The notes under the pieces were generated by a model. The model ran no database searches. It was not told where the DNA came from and saw only the letters and a program-made list of their open reading frames with translations. Below are positions 6,879-13,142 of a stretch of DNA of 13,142 nucleotides, piece by piece. The position numbers and the translations under genes were made by a program. This DNA comes from Thermoanaerobaculia bacterium (GTDB lineage: Bacteria; Acidobacteriota; Thermoanaerobaculia; Multivoradales; UBA5704), in NCBI GenBank assembly GCA_025937035.1, contig JAICSG010000042.1, positions 1 to 13,142 of the forward strand. The letters run 5' to 3'. Each line of letters opens with the position of its first letter. Position 1 is the first letter of the stretch.

Positions 6879-7589
6879 ATGGATCTTGATGCGAGTTATA
6901 TTCTTTGCGCGATCATCGTCGGTCTGGGTGCGACTCTGGTCATGGATCTGTGGAATCTGTTCCTGAAGCGAGCCTTCGGCATTCCATCTCTCAACTACTG
7001 CCTGCTTGGACGCTGGCTTCTCCACATGCCGGAGGGCACTTTCAGGCATGCGAGCATCGCTGCCGCGCCCCGAAAGCCCTTCGAATGCATGGCCGGCTTG
7101 ATAGCCCACTATACGATCGGTGTCGTGCTCGCGCTCGGGCTCGTCGCTCTTGCATCAGGGGACTGGCTTGCGCGACCGACTTTGCTGCCTGCGCTGCTCT
7201 ACGGCATTGTCACCGTGGTGTTCCCGTTCTTCATCATGCAGCCGGCGTTCGGCCTCGGCATTGCCGCATCAAAAACGCCCAATCCGACGCAGGCCAGGCT
7301 AAAGAGCCTGATGACACATACCGTGTTTGGAGTCGGGCTGTATCTATGTCTGCTTGGTGTGAGCCACGCGATCATGTGGTACGTTGATGTGCTGCCGGTA
7401 TCCTCCCATGAGCCAACCCCCAGCGTCCGGCTCGCCTCGACGCGCCACGCGGACGTCAAGGCGGCCCTGCTGGACAAGCGGCTCTCGGCGGCCCGGACCC
7501 GCGACGTCCAGGCGGCGCAGCTCTCCGGGGATCTGCGCCGACAGCTAGCGCCGGTGACTTTTTCCAAGGTGGAGAATGGAGCCCCGTGA
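6879..7589 (+). CDS. DUF2938-type membrane protein with an extra C-terminal tail
   Basis: Residues 1-170 match the DUF2938 family of small inner-membrane proteins of unknown function. They comprise an N-terminal helix (G-L-G-A-T-L-V-M-D-L-W-N-L), the loop G-I-P-S-L-N-Y-C-L-L-G-R-W, F-R-H-A-S-I-A-A-A-P, a helix from I-A-H-Y-T-I-G-V-V-L, a third around residues 102-122, the motif G-L-G-I-A-A-S-K-T-P-N-P, and a last helix at 147-168. The family normally ends here. Residues about 172-236 are a charged, soluble, probably helical tail rich in Arg and Ala, in DNA of higher GC than the membrane part, and look fused on after loss of the original stop near 7392. GAGG 6 nt before the ATG supports the start. 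The stop overlaps the next ATG as TGATG, so the tail and the next gene probably belonged together before the fusion. Confidence 0.8.
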   Translation: MDLDASYILCAIIVGLGATLVMDLWNLFLKRAFGIPSLNYCLLGRWLLHMPEGTFRHASIAAAPRKPFECMAGLIAHYTIGVVLALGLVALASGDWLARPTLLPALLYGIVTVVFPFFIMQPAFGLGIAASKTPNPTQARLKSLMTHTVFGVGLYLCLLGVSHAIMWYVDVLPVSSHEPTPSVRLASTRHADVKAALLDKRLSAARTRDVQAAQLSGDLRRQLAPVTFSKVENGAP

Positions 7590-8116
7590 TGGCCGAAGGC
7601 TCGCCAAAACCCTTTCGGTTCGTGCCGGTGAGCCCGGAGACGGTCAAGATTCCCCATCTGCCGCCTCCGGAGGCTCCCGAGGAGGCCTACGCCGACGCCC
7701 CTGTCCGCGCGGAGACGCATGGGCTGCGGAGCTTTCTCTACCGGACCTTCATGCTGCCGCTCGTCGGTCTGGGCTTCTTCGTTCCGTCCGAGATTCCCGC
7801 CTCACCTCCAGGGCAGATCGTGCAGATCGCCCCCGGCAATCCCCAAAAGGCGGCCGAGAGCCAGCACCTCGATGCGCTGATCCGCGCTCATCGGACGGGA
7901 CAGGGATCCGCTGATCCGGAGAACGTCAGCCGGGGGGAGAGCCTGGCCAAGGCGATCGAGGCGGTGTCGGAAATCCCGGAGAAGGTGGAGGACCAGGAGG
8001 ACGCGATCCGCTCAGCGCTGGATATTTACGCGACTCTCGAAAGCAAGCGTGGCAAGAAGCACGAGGACATCGCCGAGAGCATAAAAAAGATCCGGGAATG
8101 GCAGAGCCTCGAATGA
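7589..8116 (+). CDS. Hypothetical protein, Pro-rich N-terminus, charged helical C-terminus
   Basis: A 175-residue protein that I do not recognise. Residues 10-35 are rich in Pro and Glu (I-P-H-L-P-P-P-E-A-P). Residues 48-66 are a hydrophobic stretch (L-Y-R-T-F-M-L-P-L-V-G-L-G-F-F-V-P) that could be a single membrane or amphipathic segment. Residues 85-175 are charged and likely alpha-helical, with a possible coiled coil near 128-172. The ATG at 7589 is preferred over GTG 7586 because GGAG (7578-7581) is 7 nt upstream of the ATG but only 4 nt from the GTG. It overlaps the upstream stop (TGATG), pointing to translational coupling with the tail-bearing DUF2938 gene. It ends 14 bp from the convergent TPR gene, with no obvious terminator hairpin between them. 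Confidence 0.65.
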   Translation: MAEGSPKPFRFVPVSPETVKIPHLPPPEAPEEAYADAPVRAETHGLRSFLYRTFMLPLVGLGFFVPSEIPASPPGQIVQIAPGNPQKAAESQHLDALIRAHRTGQGSADPENVSRGESLAKAIEAVSEIPEKVEDQEDAIRSALDIYATLESKRGKKHEDIAESIKKIREWQSLE

Positions 8117-8130
8117 CGGAAATGAGCTCT

Positions 8131-9102
8131 TCAGCGCCCCCGCGGAGCCGCTGAGCCGGCGGCCCCGGAGGACGCCCCGCCAGGGATCACGGGCGAGCGC
8201 AGGACGGATCTGGTCCCTTCCACCCAGTAGTAGAGGGCTCCGGCGGCCAACGCCACCAGGACCAGCACCGCCACCACGGTCAGCACCCGGCCGCCGGACG
8301 GGGCCAGGGCGCCTTCGACGCGCGGCTTGGGCAGGCGGGTGGTGGCGCTTAAAGTCCGGGCGGCCCAGAGCCAGCGCCGGTGGAGCCGCTTGAGGTAGCG
8401 CGGCAGCAGCCTGGCGTCGTTGCGTACCTCGGCGACGATCCGGTCGGCCTCGTCTTTCTGCCCCTTGGCATAGAGGAGGCGCGCCAGCCGGACCTGCGCC
8501 TCGATGACCGTGCGCTTCTCCAGCACCTTGCGCAGCGCGGCCTCGGCCTCGTCGCGTCGGCCGCTCTCGTCCAGGCAGCGGGCGAGATGAAGGGGGCCCT
8601 CGCCGAGGTGGGAATCGGGCTCCACGGCTACCAGCTCGGCGAGAAGCGGTACGGCCTCGGCCCACCGCCCCTGCATCTCGAGCGCCTGGGCCAGGCCGAA
8701 ATTGACGTCCTCGACCCCGGCGCCGTTCTGCCGCGCCTCGCGGAAATGGGCCTCGGCCTCGCGAAGCTTGCCCAGGACGAGCAGCTCCTCCCCGGCCTCG
8801 GCCAGGACCCCTGGCCCGCGCCAGTGGCCGAGCTGCACCTGGAGCACCCGCAGCCGGCGGCGGGCCTGCTGGCGGCGGGCGACATGGGGCGGCACCAGCG
8901 CCGACGAGGTCCCGGCGAAGAGCGGGCTGCGCACGACGACGAAGTAGGCGAGCGGACCGACGACCGGAAACGAGAAGATGATCCAGTACCAGTACCAGCC
9001 CGCTCCGACGCGGGCGCAGTCGATCAGGGCGGCGACCGCGAGAATCGCGGGCACCGCGCTGAACAGCCCGCCCCCCAGAAGCGCTGTGATGAGTCCGCCC
9101 AC
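8131..9102 (-). CDS. Membrane-anchored tetratricopeptide-repeat protein
   Basis: A 323-residue protein. Two N-terminal membrane helices (about residues 8-28 and 37-57, with W-Y-W-Y-W-I-I-F-S-F-P-V-V-G-P) resemble the PLDc_N-type membrane module seen at the front of some phospholipase-D-like and other proteins. TPR-like helical pairs follow at about 97-225 (L-R-E-A-E-A-H-F-R-E-A-R; G-R-W-A-E-A-V-P-L-L-A-E-L; R-R-D-E-A-E-A-A-L-R-K-V-L). A single helix lies at about 273-292, with a short Gly/Ser/Ala tail. TPRs mediate protein contacts, and no catalytic domain is present. The GTG at 9102 is chosen over the upstream ATG at 9144 because GGAGGAGG lies 5 nt before it and the protein then starts directly with the membrane segment. 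It is divergent from the rhodanese gene; partners unknown. Confidence 0.8.
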   Translation of the reverse strand: MGGLITALLGGGLFSAVPAILAVAALIDCARVGAGWYWYWIIFSFPVVGPLAYFVVVRSPLFAGTSSALVPPHVARRQQARRRLRVLQVQLGHWRGPGVLAEAGEELLVLGKLREAEAHFREARQNGAGVEDVNFGLAQALEMQGRWAEAVPLLAELVAVEPDSHLGEGPLHLARCLDESGRRDEAEAALRKVLEKRTVIEAQVRLARLLYAKGQKDEADRIVAEVRNDARLLPRYLKRLHRRWLWAARTLSATTRLPKPRVEGALAPSGGRVLTVVAVLVLVALAAGALYYWVEGTRSVLRSPVIPGGASSGAAGSAAPRGR

Positions 9103-9182
9103 GGCGACCTCCTCCAGTAGGAATGTACGGCCTTGTTCCAACATAGTAGCAGGGCTCGGGGGAGCAGCCGCCGGATCGGCTG

Positions 9183-9188
9183 TAGAAT
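9183..9188 (+). promoter_or_regulatory. Possible -10 element for the rhodanese operon
   Basis: TAGAAT is five of six to the -10 consensus and lies 52 bp before the rhodanese ATG in the divergent intergenic region. No convincing -35 hexamer lies 16-18 bp upstream, so this is weak. Confidence 0.25.
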
Positions 9189-9240
9189 TGAGCCCAACAA
9201 CCGGGCCGCCCGCGAGGGTTGTCGCCCAGGAGGCTCAACG

Positions 9241-9741
9241 ATGAGTTGGATACCACGTAGAGGATGGGCGCTCGCCGGGGGGGTGCTGCTGGCCCTGGCG
9301 GCGGCTCCCGCGTTCGCCGCGCCCCAGGGCTCCAGTCAACCTCCCAACATGACGCCGACGGCCGCCGCGCCGGCCGGGAAGCCCCAGGCGGCCGCCACCG
9401 AGGAGACCGCCCGCCGGATCACCGTGGAAGAGGCCCGCCAGGCCCTCGACAAGGGGAAGGCGGTGCTGGTCGACGTCCGTTCCAAGGATGCGTACGAGGC
9501 GAGCCACGCCCAGGGCGCCCTCTCGATTCCGCTCCCCAATATCGGCGACCGCGCCGGCAAGCTGCCCAAGAACAAGCTGATCATCACCTATTGCACGTGA
9601 CCTTCCGAGCATACGAGCGCCCGTGCGGTGCTCGAGCTGCAGGCGAAGGGCTTCAAGCAGGTCGCGTGTCTTCTCGGCGGGCTGGACGCCTGGACCCGGG
9701 ACGGAGGAAAGACCGTCACCAAGTCTCCCGGAGCGCACTGA
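9241..9741 (+). CDS. Exported rhodanese-domain protein, candidate selenoprotein (in-frame TGA = Sec120)
   Basis: Residues 1-26 form a signal peptide (two Arg, a hydrophobic core, cleavage likely after A-F-A), then comes an Ala/Pro-rich linker to about residue 58 and a rhodanese domain. It shows R-I-T-V-E-E-A-R-Q-A-L, then V-L-V-D-V-R-S-K-D-A-Y-E, G-A-L-S-I-P-L, and the active-site strand I-I-T-Y-C118-T119. Next is TGA (9598-9600), and the same frame then gives P-S-E-H-T-S-A-R-A-V-L-E-L, G-F-K-Q-V-A-C-L-L-G-G-L-D-A-W and a real stop at 9739-9741. The hallmark L-G-G-x-x-A-W shows the downstream part is genuine. Related rhodaneses as I recall them have Cys at the TGA position (C-x-C-P). With the hairpin at 9601-9649, selenocysteine is the best reading; a nonsense mutation is the alternative. 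Rhodaneses move sulfane sulfur through an active-site thiol. AGGAGG lies 7 nt before the ATG. Read conventionally the gene would stop at 9600 without a complete active site. Confidence 0.75.
9601..9649 (+). promoter_or_regulatory. Candidate bacterial SECIS hairpin directly after the in-frame TGA
   Basis: A lower stem CCTTC/GAAGG (9601-9605 with 9645-9649) starts at the base after TGA. A middle stem AGC/GCT pairs 9608-9610 with 9636-9638. An apical 8-bp stem pairs 9614-9621 with 9627-9634 (one G-U pair) and closes a five-base loop CGTGC (9622-9626). The loop begins 21 nt after the TGA and has G at its second position. Both fit the known bacterial SECIS rule of a G among the first two loop bases and roughly 16-37 nt from the UGA. 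Folding was done by eye. Confidence 0.6.
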
Positions 9742-9753
9742 CCAGACGCGCGG

Positions 9754-10683
9754 ATGGCTGAAGCCACGGCGGAGCTGATCGGGGGCATCGAGGCCGGGGG
9801 GACGAAATTCGTCTGCGCCGTGGCCGATCCATCGACCGGGAGGCTGATCGAAAGGACCTCCTCGGACGATCCGGCGTTCTTGACCGGCAAGACCGAGGAG
9901 GACCGGGGTAGGCTCCTCGGCAACGTCGTCGAGTGGCTCCGCTCCCGTCCTGGCCGTCTCACCGCTCTCGGAATCGGAGCCTTCGGTCCCCTGAATCTCC
10001 GGACCGGCACGATCACCACCACGCCCAAGCCTGGATGGCAAGGTTTTCCGTTGCGGCGGCACCTCCAGGCCGCGTTTCCATCCGCCAAGGTCGAGCTCGA
10101 CACCGATGTGAATGCCGCCGCCCGCGGAGAGCAGCGGTGGGGGCGCGGGCAGGGTTGCTCGGATTTCCTTTACATTACCCTGGGGACCGGCATCGGAGCG
10201 GGCGCGGTCATCAATGGCAACCTTTTGCACGGCCTGATCCATCCCGAGATGGGACACATGCGACTGCCGCGGATCGCGGGAGACCCGTTCCCCGGGATCT
10301 GCGCCCGTCATGGAGACTGCTGGGAAGGGCTGTGCTCGGGACCCGCGATCGAGGCCCGGGCCGGCCGGAAAGCCGGGGGCATCCCCGCGGAGGACCCCGC
10401 CTGGACGTACGCGGTCCGCTACAACGCCTGCGCCATCGCCAACCTCATCTGCGTGCTGTCGCCGCGGAAAGTGATCGTCGGGGGGAGCGGCCGGAAGGCC
10501 GGCGGTCTCGGCGAGGAGGCGTTCTTTCACCGTCTCCGGGAAGAGGTGCAGGCGGCTCTGGCCGGATATATCGCGGCCCCGGAGCTGGGCGAGGGGATCG
10601 GCGGCTACATCGTTCCGCCGGGGCTGGGGGACGACGCCGGGGTGCGCGGCGCCGTCGCGCTGGCGATGGATGCCTTGAGATAA
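9754..10683 (+). CDS. ROK-family sugar kinase, fructokinase type
   Basis: A 309-residue cytoplasmic ATP-dependent hexokinase-fold enzyme that most likely phosphorylates fructose or a related hexose. Visible motifs are the first phosphate loop G-G-I-E-A-G-G-T-K-F (10-19), G-I-G-A-F-G-P-L-N (73-81), the sugar-binding/catalytic segment D-T-D-V-N-A-A-A with D118 as likely general base, and the second phosphate loop T-L-G-T-G-I-G-A-G (142-150). The zinc site is complete: H168 in H-P-E-M-G-H, and C183, H186 and C189 in G-I-C-A-R-H-G-D-C-W-E-G-L, the arrangement of zinc-dependent ROK fructokinases. Length is normal. It starts 12 nt after the second (true) rhodanese stop with no strong ribosome binding site, so its translation probably depends on ribosomes arriving through the rhodanese frame. 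The metabolic link to the rhodanese is unclear. Confidence 0.9.
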   Translation: MAEATAELIGGIEAGGTKFVCAVADPSTGRLIERTSSDDPAFLTGKTEEDRGRLLGNVVEWLRSRPGRLTALGIGAFGPLNLRTGTITTTPKPGWQGFPLRRHLQAAFPSAKVELDTDVNAAARGEQRWGRGQGCSDFLYITLGTGIGAGAVINGNLLHGLIHPEMGHMRLPRIAGDPFPGICARHGDCWEGLCSGPAIEARAGRKAGGIPAEDPAWTYAVRYNACAIANLICVLSPRKVIVGGSGRKAGGLGEEAFFHRLREEVQAALAGYIAAPELGEGIGGYIVPPGLGDDAGVRGAVALAMDALR

Positions 10684-10694
10684 GAAGCCTCTCT

Positions 10695-10708
10695 TTGTTC
10701 CAGGTCAA
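10695..10708 (+). promoter_or_regulatory. FNR/DNR-type box upstream of the NO reductase gene
   Basis: TTGTTCCAGGTCAA has the TTG-N8-CAA spacing of CRP/FNR-family sites (consensus TTGAT-N4-ATCAA; NO-responsive DNR/NnrR sites TTGAC-N4-GTCAA). The right half GTCAA is perfect and the left half TTGTT is imperfect. The symmetry extends to CTTTG/CAAAG at 10693-10710. It ends 50 nt before the norZ ATG. A class II position (-41.5) would place the transcription start near 10743, just before the ribosome binding site, but no good -10 is seen there. Confidence 0.45.
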
Positions 10709-10758
10709 AGACTCGCCTCCGATCCTCGGCGAAGCTCTCCGCCGGAGGTGAGAGACCG

Positions 10759-13026
10759 ATGAAAATTCGACGACTTTGGATCGCGTTCGCCGGGGTCATC
10801 CTGGCTTCGTTCGCCGTTTTGGGATGGGTGGGGAGCCGGATCTACCAGATGGCGCCGCCGATCCCCGAGCGGGTGGTCACGGCCGATGGACGGACGCTGC
10901 TCGGTCCGGGGGAGATCTCGGCCGGGCAGAACGTCTGGCAGTCGATGGGGGGCATGGAGAGCGGCTCGGTCTGGGGGCACGGCAGCTATGTGGCGCCGGA
11001 CTGGACCGCCGACTGGCTCCATCGCGAGGCCGTGTTCATCCTGGACGACTGGGCGCACGGCGAGGGGGAGGCCTCCTATGAGCGGCTGCCCACCGAGCGG
11101 CAGGCGGCCCTGCGGATCCGTCTGCAGAATCTGATGCGGGCCAACACCTACGATCCGGCCACGCGGACGCTGACGGTCGATCCCGTGCGCGCCCGGGCGT
11201 TCGAGGCCAACCTGGCCCACTACACCGACGTCTTCACCCGCGGGCGGAACGCATACGCCATCCCGGCGGGCGCGCTGACCGATCCCGCCAGGCTCCGCCG
11301 TTTGAGCGGCTTCTTCTTCTGGTCCTCCTGGGCCGCGGCCACCCGCCGGCCCGGCGAGGAGGTGAGCTATACGAGCAACTGGCCGCACGAGGAGCTGATC
11401 GGCAACCGGCCCACGGGCCAGGCGGTGGTGTGGACGGGGGTGAGCATCATCCTGCTTCTGGCCGGCATCGGCGGCATGGCCTTCTGGCACGCCGCGCAGG
11501 AGCCCGAGGATCTCGGCGAGGTTCCGGATCGCGATCCGCTGCTGGGCTCGCGGCCCACGCCGTCGCAGAAGGCCACGGTCAAATATTTCTGGACCGTCTC
11601 GGCGCTCATCCTGGTGCAGATCCTCCTCGGCATCGTCACCGCCCACTACGGAGTCGAGGGGAACGGCTTCTACGGCATCCCGCTGGCGAAGATCCTCCCG
11701 TACGCCGTCACCCGCACCTGGCACCTTCAGCTCGGGATCTTCTGGATCGCCACCGCCTGGCTGGCGGCGGGGCTCTACATCGCGCCCGCGGTGGGCGGCG
11801 GCGAGCCGCGCGGCCAGCGGCTCGGCGTCAATGTTTTGTTCGGGGCCCTGCTGGTGGTGGTGCTGGGATCGATGGCCGGACAGTGGCTGAGCGTCAAGCA
11901 GCAGCTCTCGTCGGCCCTCTGGTTCTACTTCGGCCACAGCGGCTACGAGTACATCGATCTCGGCCGGTTCTGGCAGATCGCGCTGCTCGTGGGGCTCTTC
12001 CTCTGGTTCTTCCTGGTGCTGCGGGCGATCCGGCCGGCGCTGCGCCGGAAGGACGAGCAGCGGCCGGTGCTGACCCTCTTCCTGATCTCCGCGGCGGCGA
12101 TCGCCGGCTTCTACGGCGCGGCGCTCGGCTATGGGCGGACGACCAACCTGGCGGTGGCCGAGTACTGGCGCTGGTGGGTGGTCCACCTGTGGGTGGAGGG
12201 GTTCTTCGAGGTCTTCGCCACGGTGGTGATCGCCTTCCTCTTCGCGCGTCTGAAGCTGCTGCGCCTGAAGACGGCGGGGGAGGCGAGCGTGCTCTCGGCC
12301 ACCATCTTCCTCTCGGGCGGGATCATCGGCACGCTGCATCATCTGTACTTCACCGGCACGCCGATGGTGGCCCTGGCGCTCGGCTCGGTCTTCTCGGCCC
12401 TGGAGGTGGTGCCGCTGATGTTCGTGGGCTTCGAGGCCTGGGGCAATCTCAAGCTGGCTCGAACGCGCCCCTGGGTGCAGTCCTACCGCTGGCCGATCTA
12501 CTTCTTCGTGGCGGTGGCGTTCTGGAACCTGGTGGGGGCGGGGCTGTTCGGCTTCATGATCAATCCGCCGGTGGCCCTCTACTACATGCAGGGGCTGAAC
12601 ACCACGCCGGTGCACGGCCACGCGGCGCTGTTCGGGGTCTACGGCATGCTGGGCATGGGGCTGATGCTCTTCTGCCTGCGGGCGATGTCGCCGGACGCCG
12701 TCTGGAAGGAGGGGACCCTCCGCTTCGCCTTCTGGTCGATCAACGCCGGCCTCTTCACGATGGTGACCTGCAGCCTGCTCCCCCTGGGGCTGATGCAGAC
12801 CTGGGCCTCGGTGGAGCATGGCTACTGGTTCGCCCGCAGCCCGGAGCTCATGCAGATGGGGGTGATGCAGACCCTGCGCTGGATGCGCGTTCCGGGTGAC
12901 ACCCTGTTCGCCATCGGCGCCATCGCCCTCGCCTGGTTCGTGGCCCGGCAGACGATGGGGGAGCGCCGGCGGAAGGCCCTGGCGGCGGTCCGTGAGCCGG
13001 CGGCGGTGCCGCAGGCGGCGCGGTAG
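10759..13026 (+). CDS. norZ: Quinol-dependent nitric oxide reductase (qNor)
   Basis: A 755-residue single-subunit membrane NO reductase that reduces two NO to N2O using quinol. It combines the NorC-like N-terminal region (helix 9-29, then a soluble domain to about 220 lacking a heme c C-x-x-C-H motif) with the heme-copper-oxidase-like NorB core. Expected ligands are all present: H322 (T-W-H-L-Q) and H621 for low-spin heme b, H619 (V-H-G-H) for heme b3, and H476, H527, H528 and E480 (V-V-H-L-W-V-E; T-L-H-H-L-Y) for the non-heme iron FeB. Length matches the family. GGAGG at 10744-10748 supports the ATG. It is monocistronic in appearance: 75 bp after the kinase with an FNR/DNR-like box, and followed by a strong hairpin. 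No norD/norQ-type accessory gene is next to it, as is usual for qNor. It may serve denitrification or NO detoxification. Confidence 0.97.
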   Translation: MKIRRLWIAFAGVILASFAVLGWVGSRIYQMAPPIPERVVTADGRTLLGPGEISAGQNVWQSMGGMESGSVWGHGSYVAPDWTADWLHREAVFILDDWAHGEGEASYERLPTERQAALRIRLQNLMRANTYDPATRTLTVDPVRARAFEANLAHYTDVFTRGRNAYAIPAGALTDPARLRRLSGFFFWSSWAAATRRPGEEVSYTSNWPHEELIGNRPTGQAVVWTGVSIILLLAGIGGMAFWHAAQEPEDLGEVPDRDPLLGSRPTPSQKATVKYFWTVSALILVQILLGIVTAHYGVEGNGFYGIPLAKILPYAVTRTWHLQLGIFWIATAWLAAGLYIAPAVGGGEPRGQRLGVNVLFGALLVVVLGSMAGQWLSVKQQLSSALWFYFGHSGYEYIDLGRFWQIALLVGLFLWFFLVLRAIRPALRRKDEQRPVLTLFLISAAAIAGFYGAALGYGRTTNLAVAEYWRWWVVHLWVEGFFEVFATVVIAFLFARLKLLRLKTAGEASVLSATIFLSGGIIGTLHHLYFTGTPMVALALGSVFSALEVVPLMFVGFEAWGNLKLARTRPWVQSYRWPIYFFVAVAFWNLVGAGLFGFMINPPVALYYMQGLNTTPVHGHAALFGVYGMLGMGLMLFCLRAMSPDAVWKEGTLRFAFWSINAGLFTMVTCSLLPLGLMQTWASVEHGYWFARSPELMQMGVMQTLRWMRVPGDTLFAIGAIALAWFVARQTMGERRRKALAAVREPAAVPQAAR

Positions 13027-13038
13027 TCGATCCGCCAA

Positions 13039-13064
13039 CCGCCCGGGCGGCCACGCCCGGGCGG
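13039..13064 (+). terminator. Perfect 11-bp hairpin after norZ
   Basis: CCGCCCGGGCG (13039-13049), loop GCCA, then the exact complement CGCCCGGGCGG (13054-13064), beginning 12 nt after the norZ stop. It is followed by CCTTGCCCCC and not a T-tract, as often in very GC-rich genomes. Each arm is itself partly palindromic (CCCGGG). Confidence 0.65.
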
Positions 13065-13139
13065 CCTTGCCCCCATCCCCTGCCTTGGCTAAGCTCCCCC
13101 GGGGTCTTTCCCCGCCCCTTTTCCAGCGAGGAGCTCTTC

Positions 13140-13142
13140 ATG
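13140..13142 (+). CDS. Start codon of a gene cut off by the window end
   Basis: The window ends on ATG, preceded by GAGGAG (13128-13133) with 6-nt spacing, the same ribosome-binding-site pattern as the other genes here. A weak TAAGCT (13090-13095) could be its -10 element. Nothing can be said about the product. Confidence 0.4.

Noticed and set aside
8131..9144. TPR protein start at ATG 9144
   Set aside because: There is no good ribosome binding site before it, whereas GGAGGAGG lies 5 nt before GTG 9102, where the membrane segment begins.
9264..9761. A frameshift as the explanation for the interrupted rhodanese
   Set aside because: The alternative frame gives an Arg-rich sequence; rhodanese motifs on both sides of the TGA are in the same frame, so no base needs to be gained or lost.
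10705..13038. A 777-codon open frame on the minus strand across all of norZ
   Set aside because: It is an antisense shadow caused by high GC; its product is a low-complexity Arg/His/Pro/Gln/Glu-rich sequence, while the plus strand carries a complete qNor with every metal ligand.

Overview
This is a GC-rich bacterial window with short gene gaps, mostly good AGGAGG-type ribosome binding sites and some GTG starts. The large two-module FtsX/MacB-type permease (ADOP-like), the secreted NHL-repeat protein and the quinol-dependent NO reductase together suggest an environmental Acidobacteriota-like lineage. That placement is an inference from gene content, not from a phylogenetic marker.

Layout, left to right. 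(1) 11-1087 (+): secreted NHL-repeat beta-propeller. (2) 1167-4155 (-): an ADOP-like ABC permease split by a one-base frameshift in a G-run, overlapped ATGA-style by an isochorismatase-family hydrolase upstream of it. (3) 4293-5363 (+): a LysR regulator divergent from the hydrolase, with an 8+8 bp inverted repeat in the shared intergenic region. (4) 5451-7589 (+): a patch of visibly lower GC with a VOC protein, the C-terminal remnant of an alpha/beta hydrolase directly behind it in the same frame, an unrecognised Trp/Tyr-rich protein, and a DUF2938-type membrane protein whose C-terminus carries an extra tail. (5) 7589-8116 (+): an unrecognised protein overlapping the DUF2938 stop, convergent with (6) 8131-9102 (-), a membrane-anchored TPR protein. 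(7) 9241-10683 (+): an exported rhodanese followed by a ROK-family fructokinase-type kinase. (8) 10759-13026 (+): qNor/NorZ, with an FNR/DNR-like box upstream and a strong hairpin downstream. The window ends on the ATG of another plus-strand gene.

The most interesting item is the rhodanese. Its reading frame meets an in-frame TGA at 9598-9600, exactly in the active-site loop (Y-C-T-TGA-P-S-E), and then continues in the same frame through the rest of the rhodanese fold to a stop at 9739-9741. Directly after the TGA the RNA can fold into a hairpin (9601-9649) whose spacing and apical loop fit the bacterial SECIS pattern. I therefore read it as a candidate exported selenocysteine rhodanese (Sec120). 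A conventional annotation would truncate it at 9600.

Functional links visible here: the LysR regulator probably controls the divergent hydrolase/permease pair; the rhodanese and kinase are probably cotranscribed (12-nt gap); qNor appears to have its own NO/oxygen-responsive control site. No rRNA, tRNA, CRISPR array or insertion sequence was seen.
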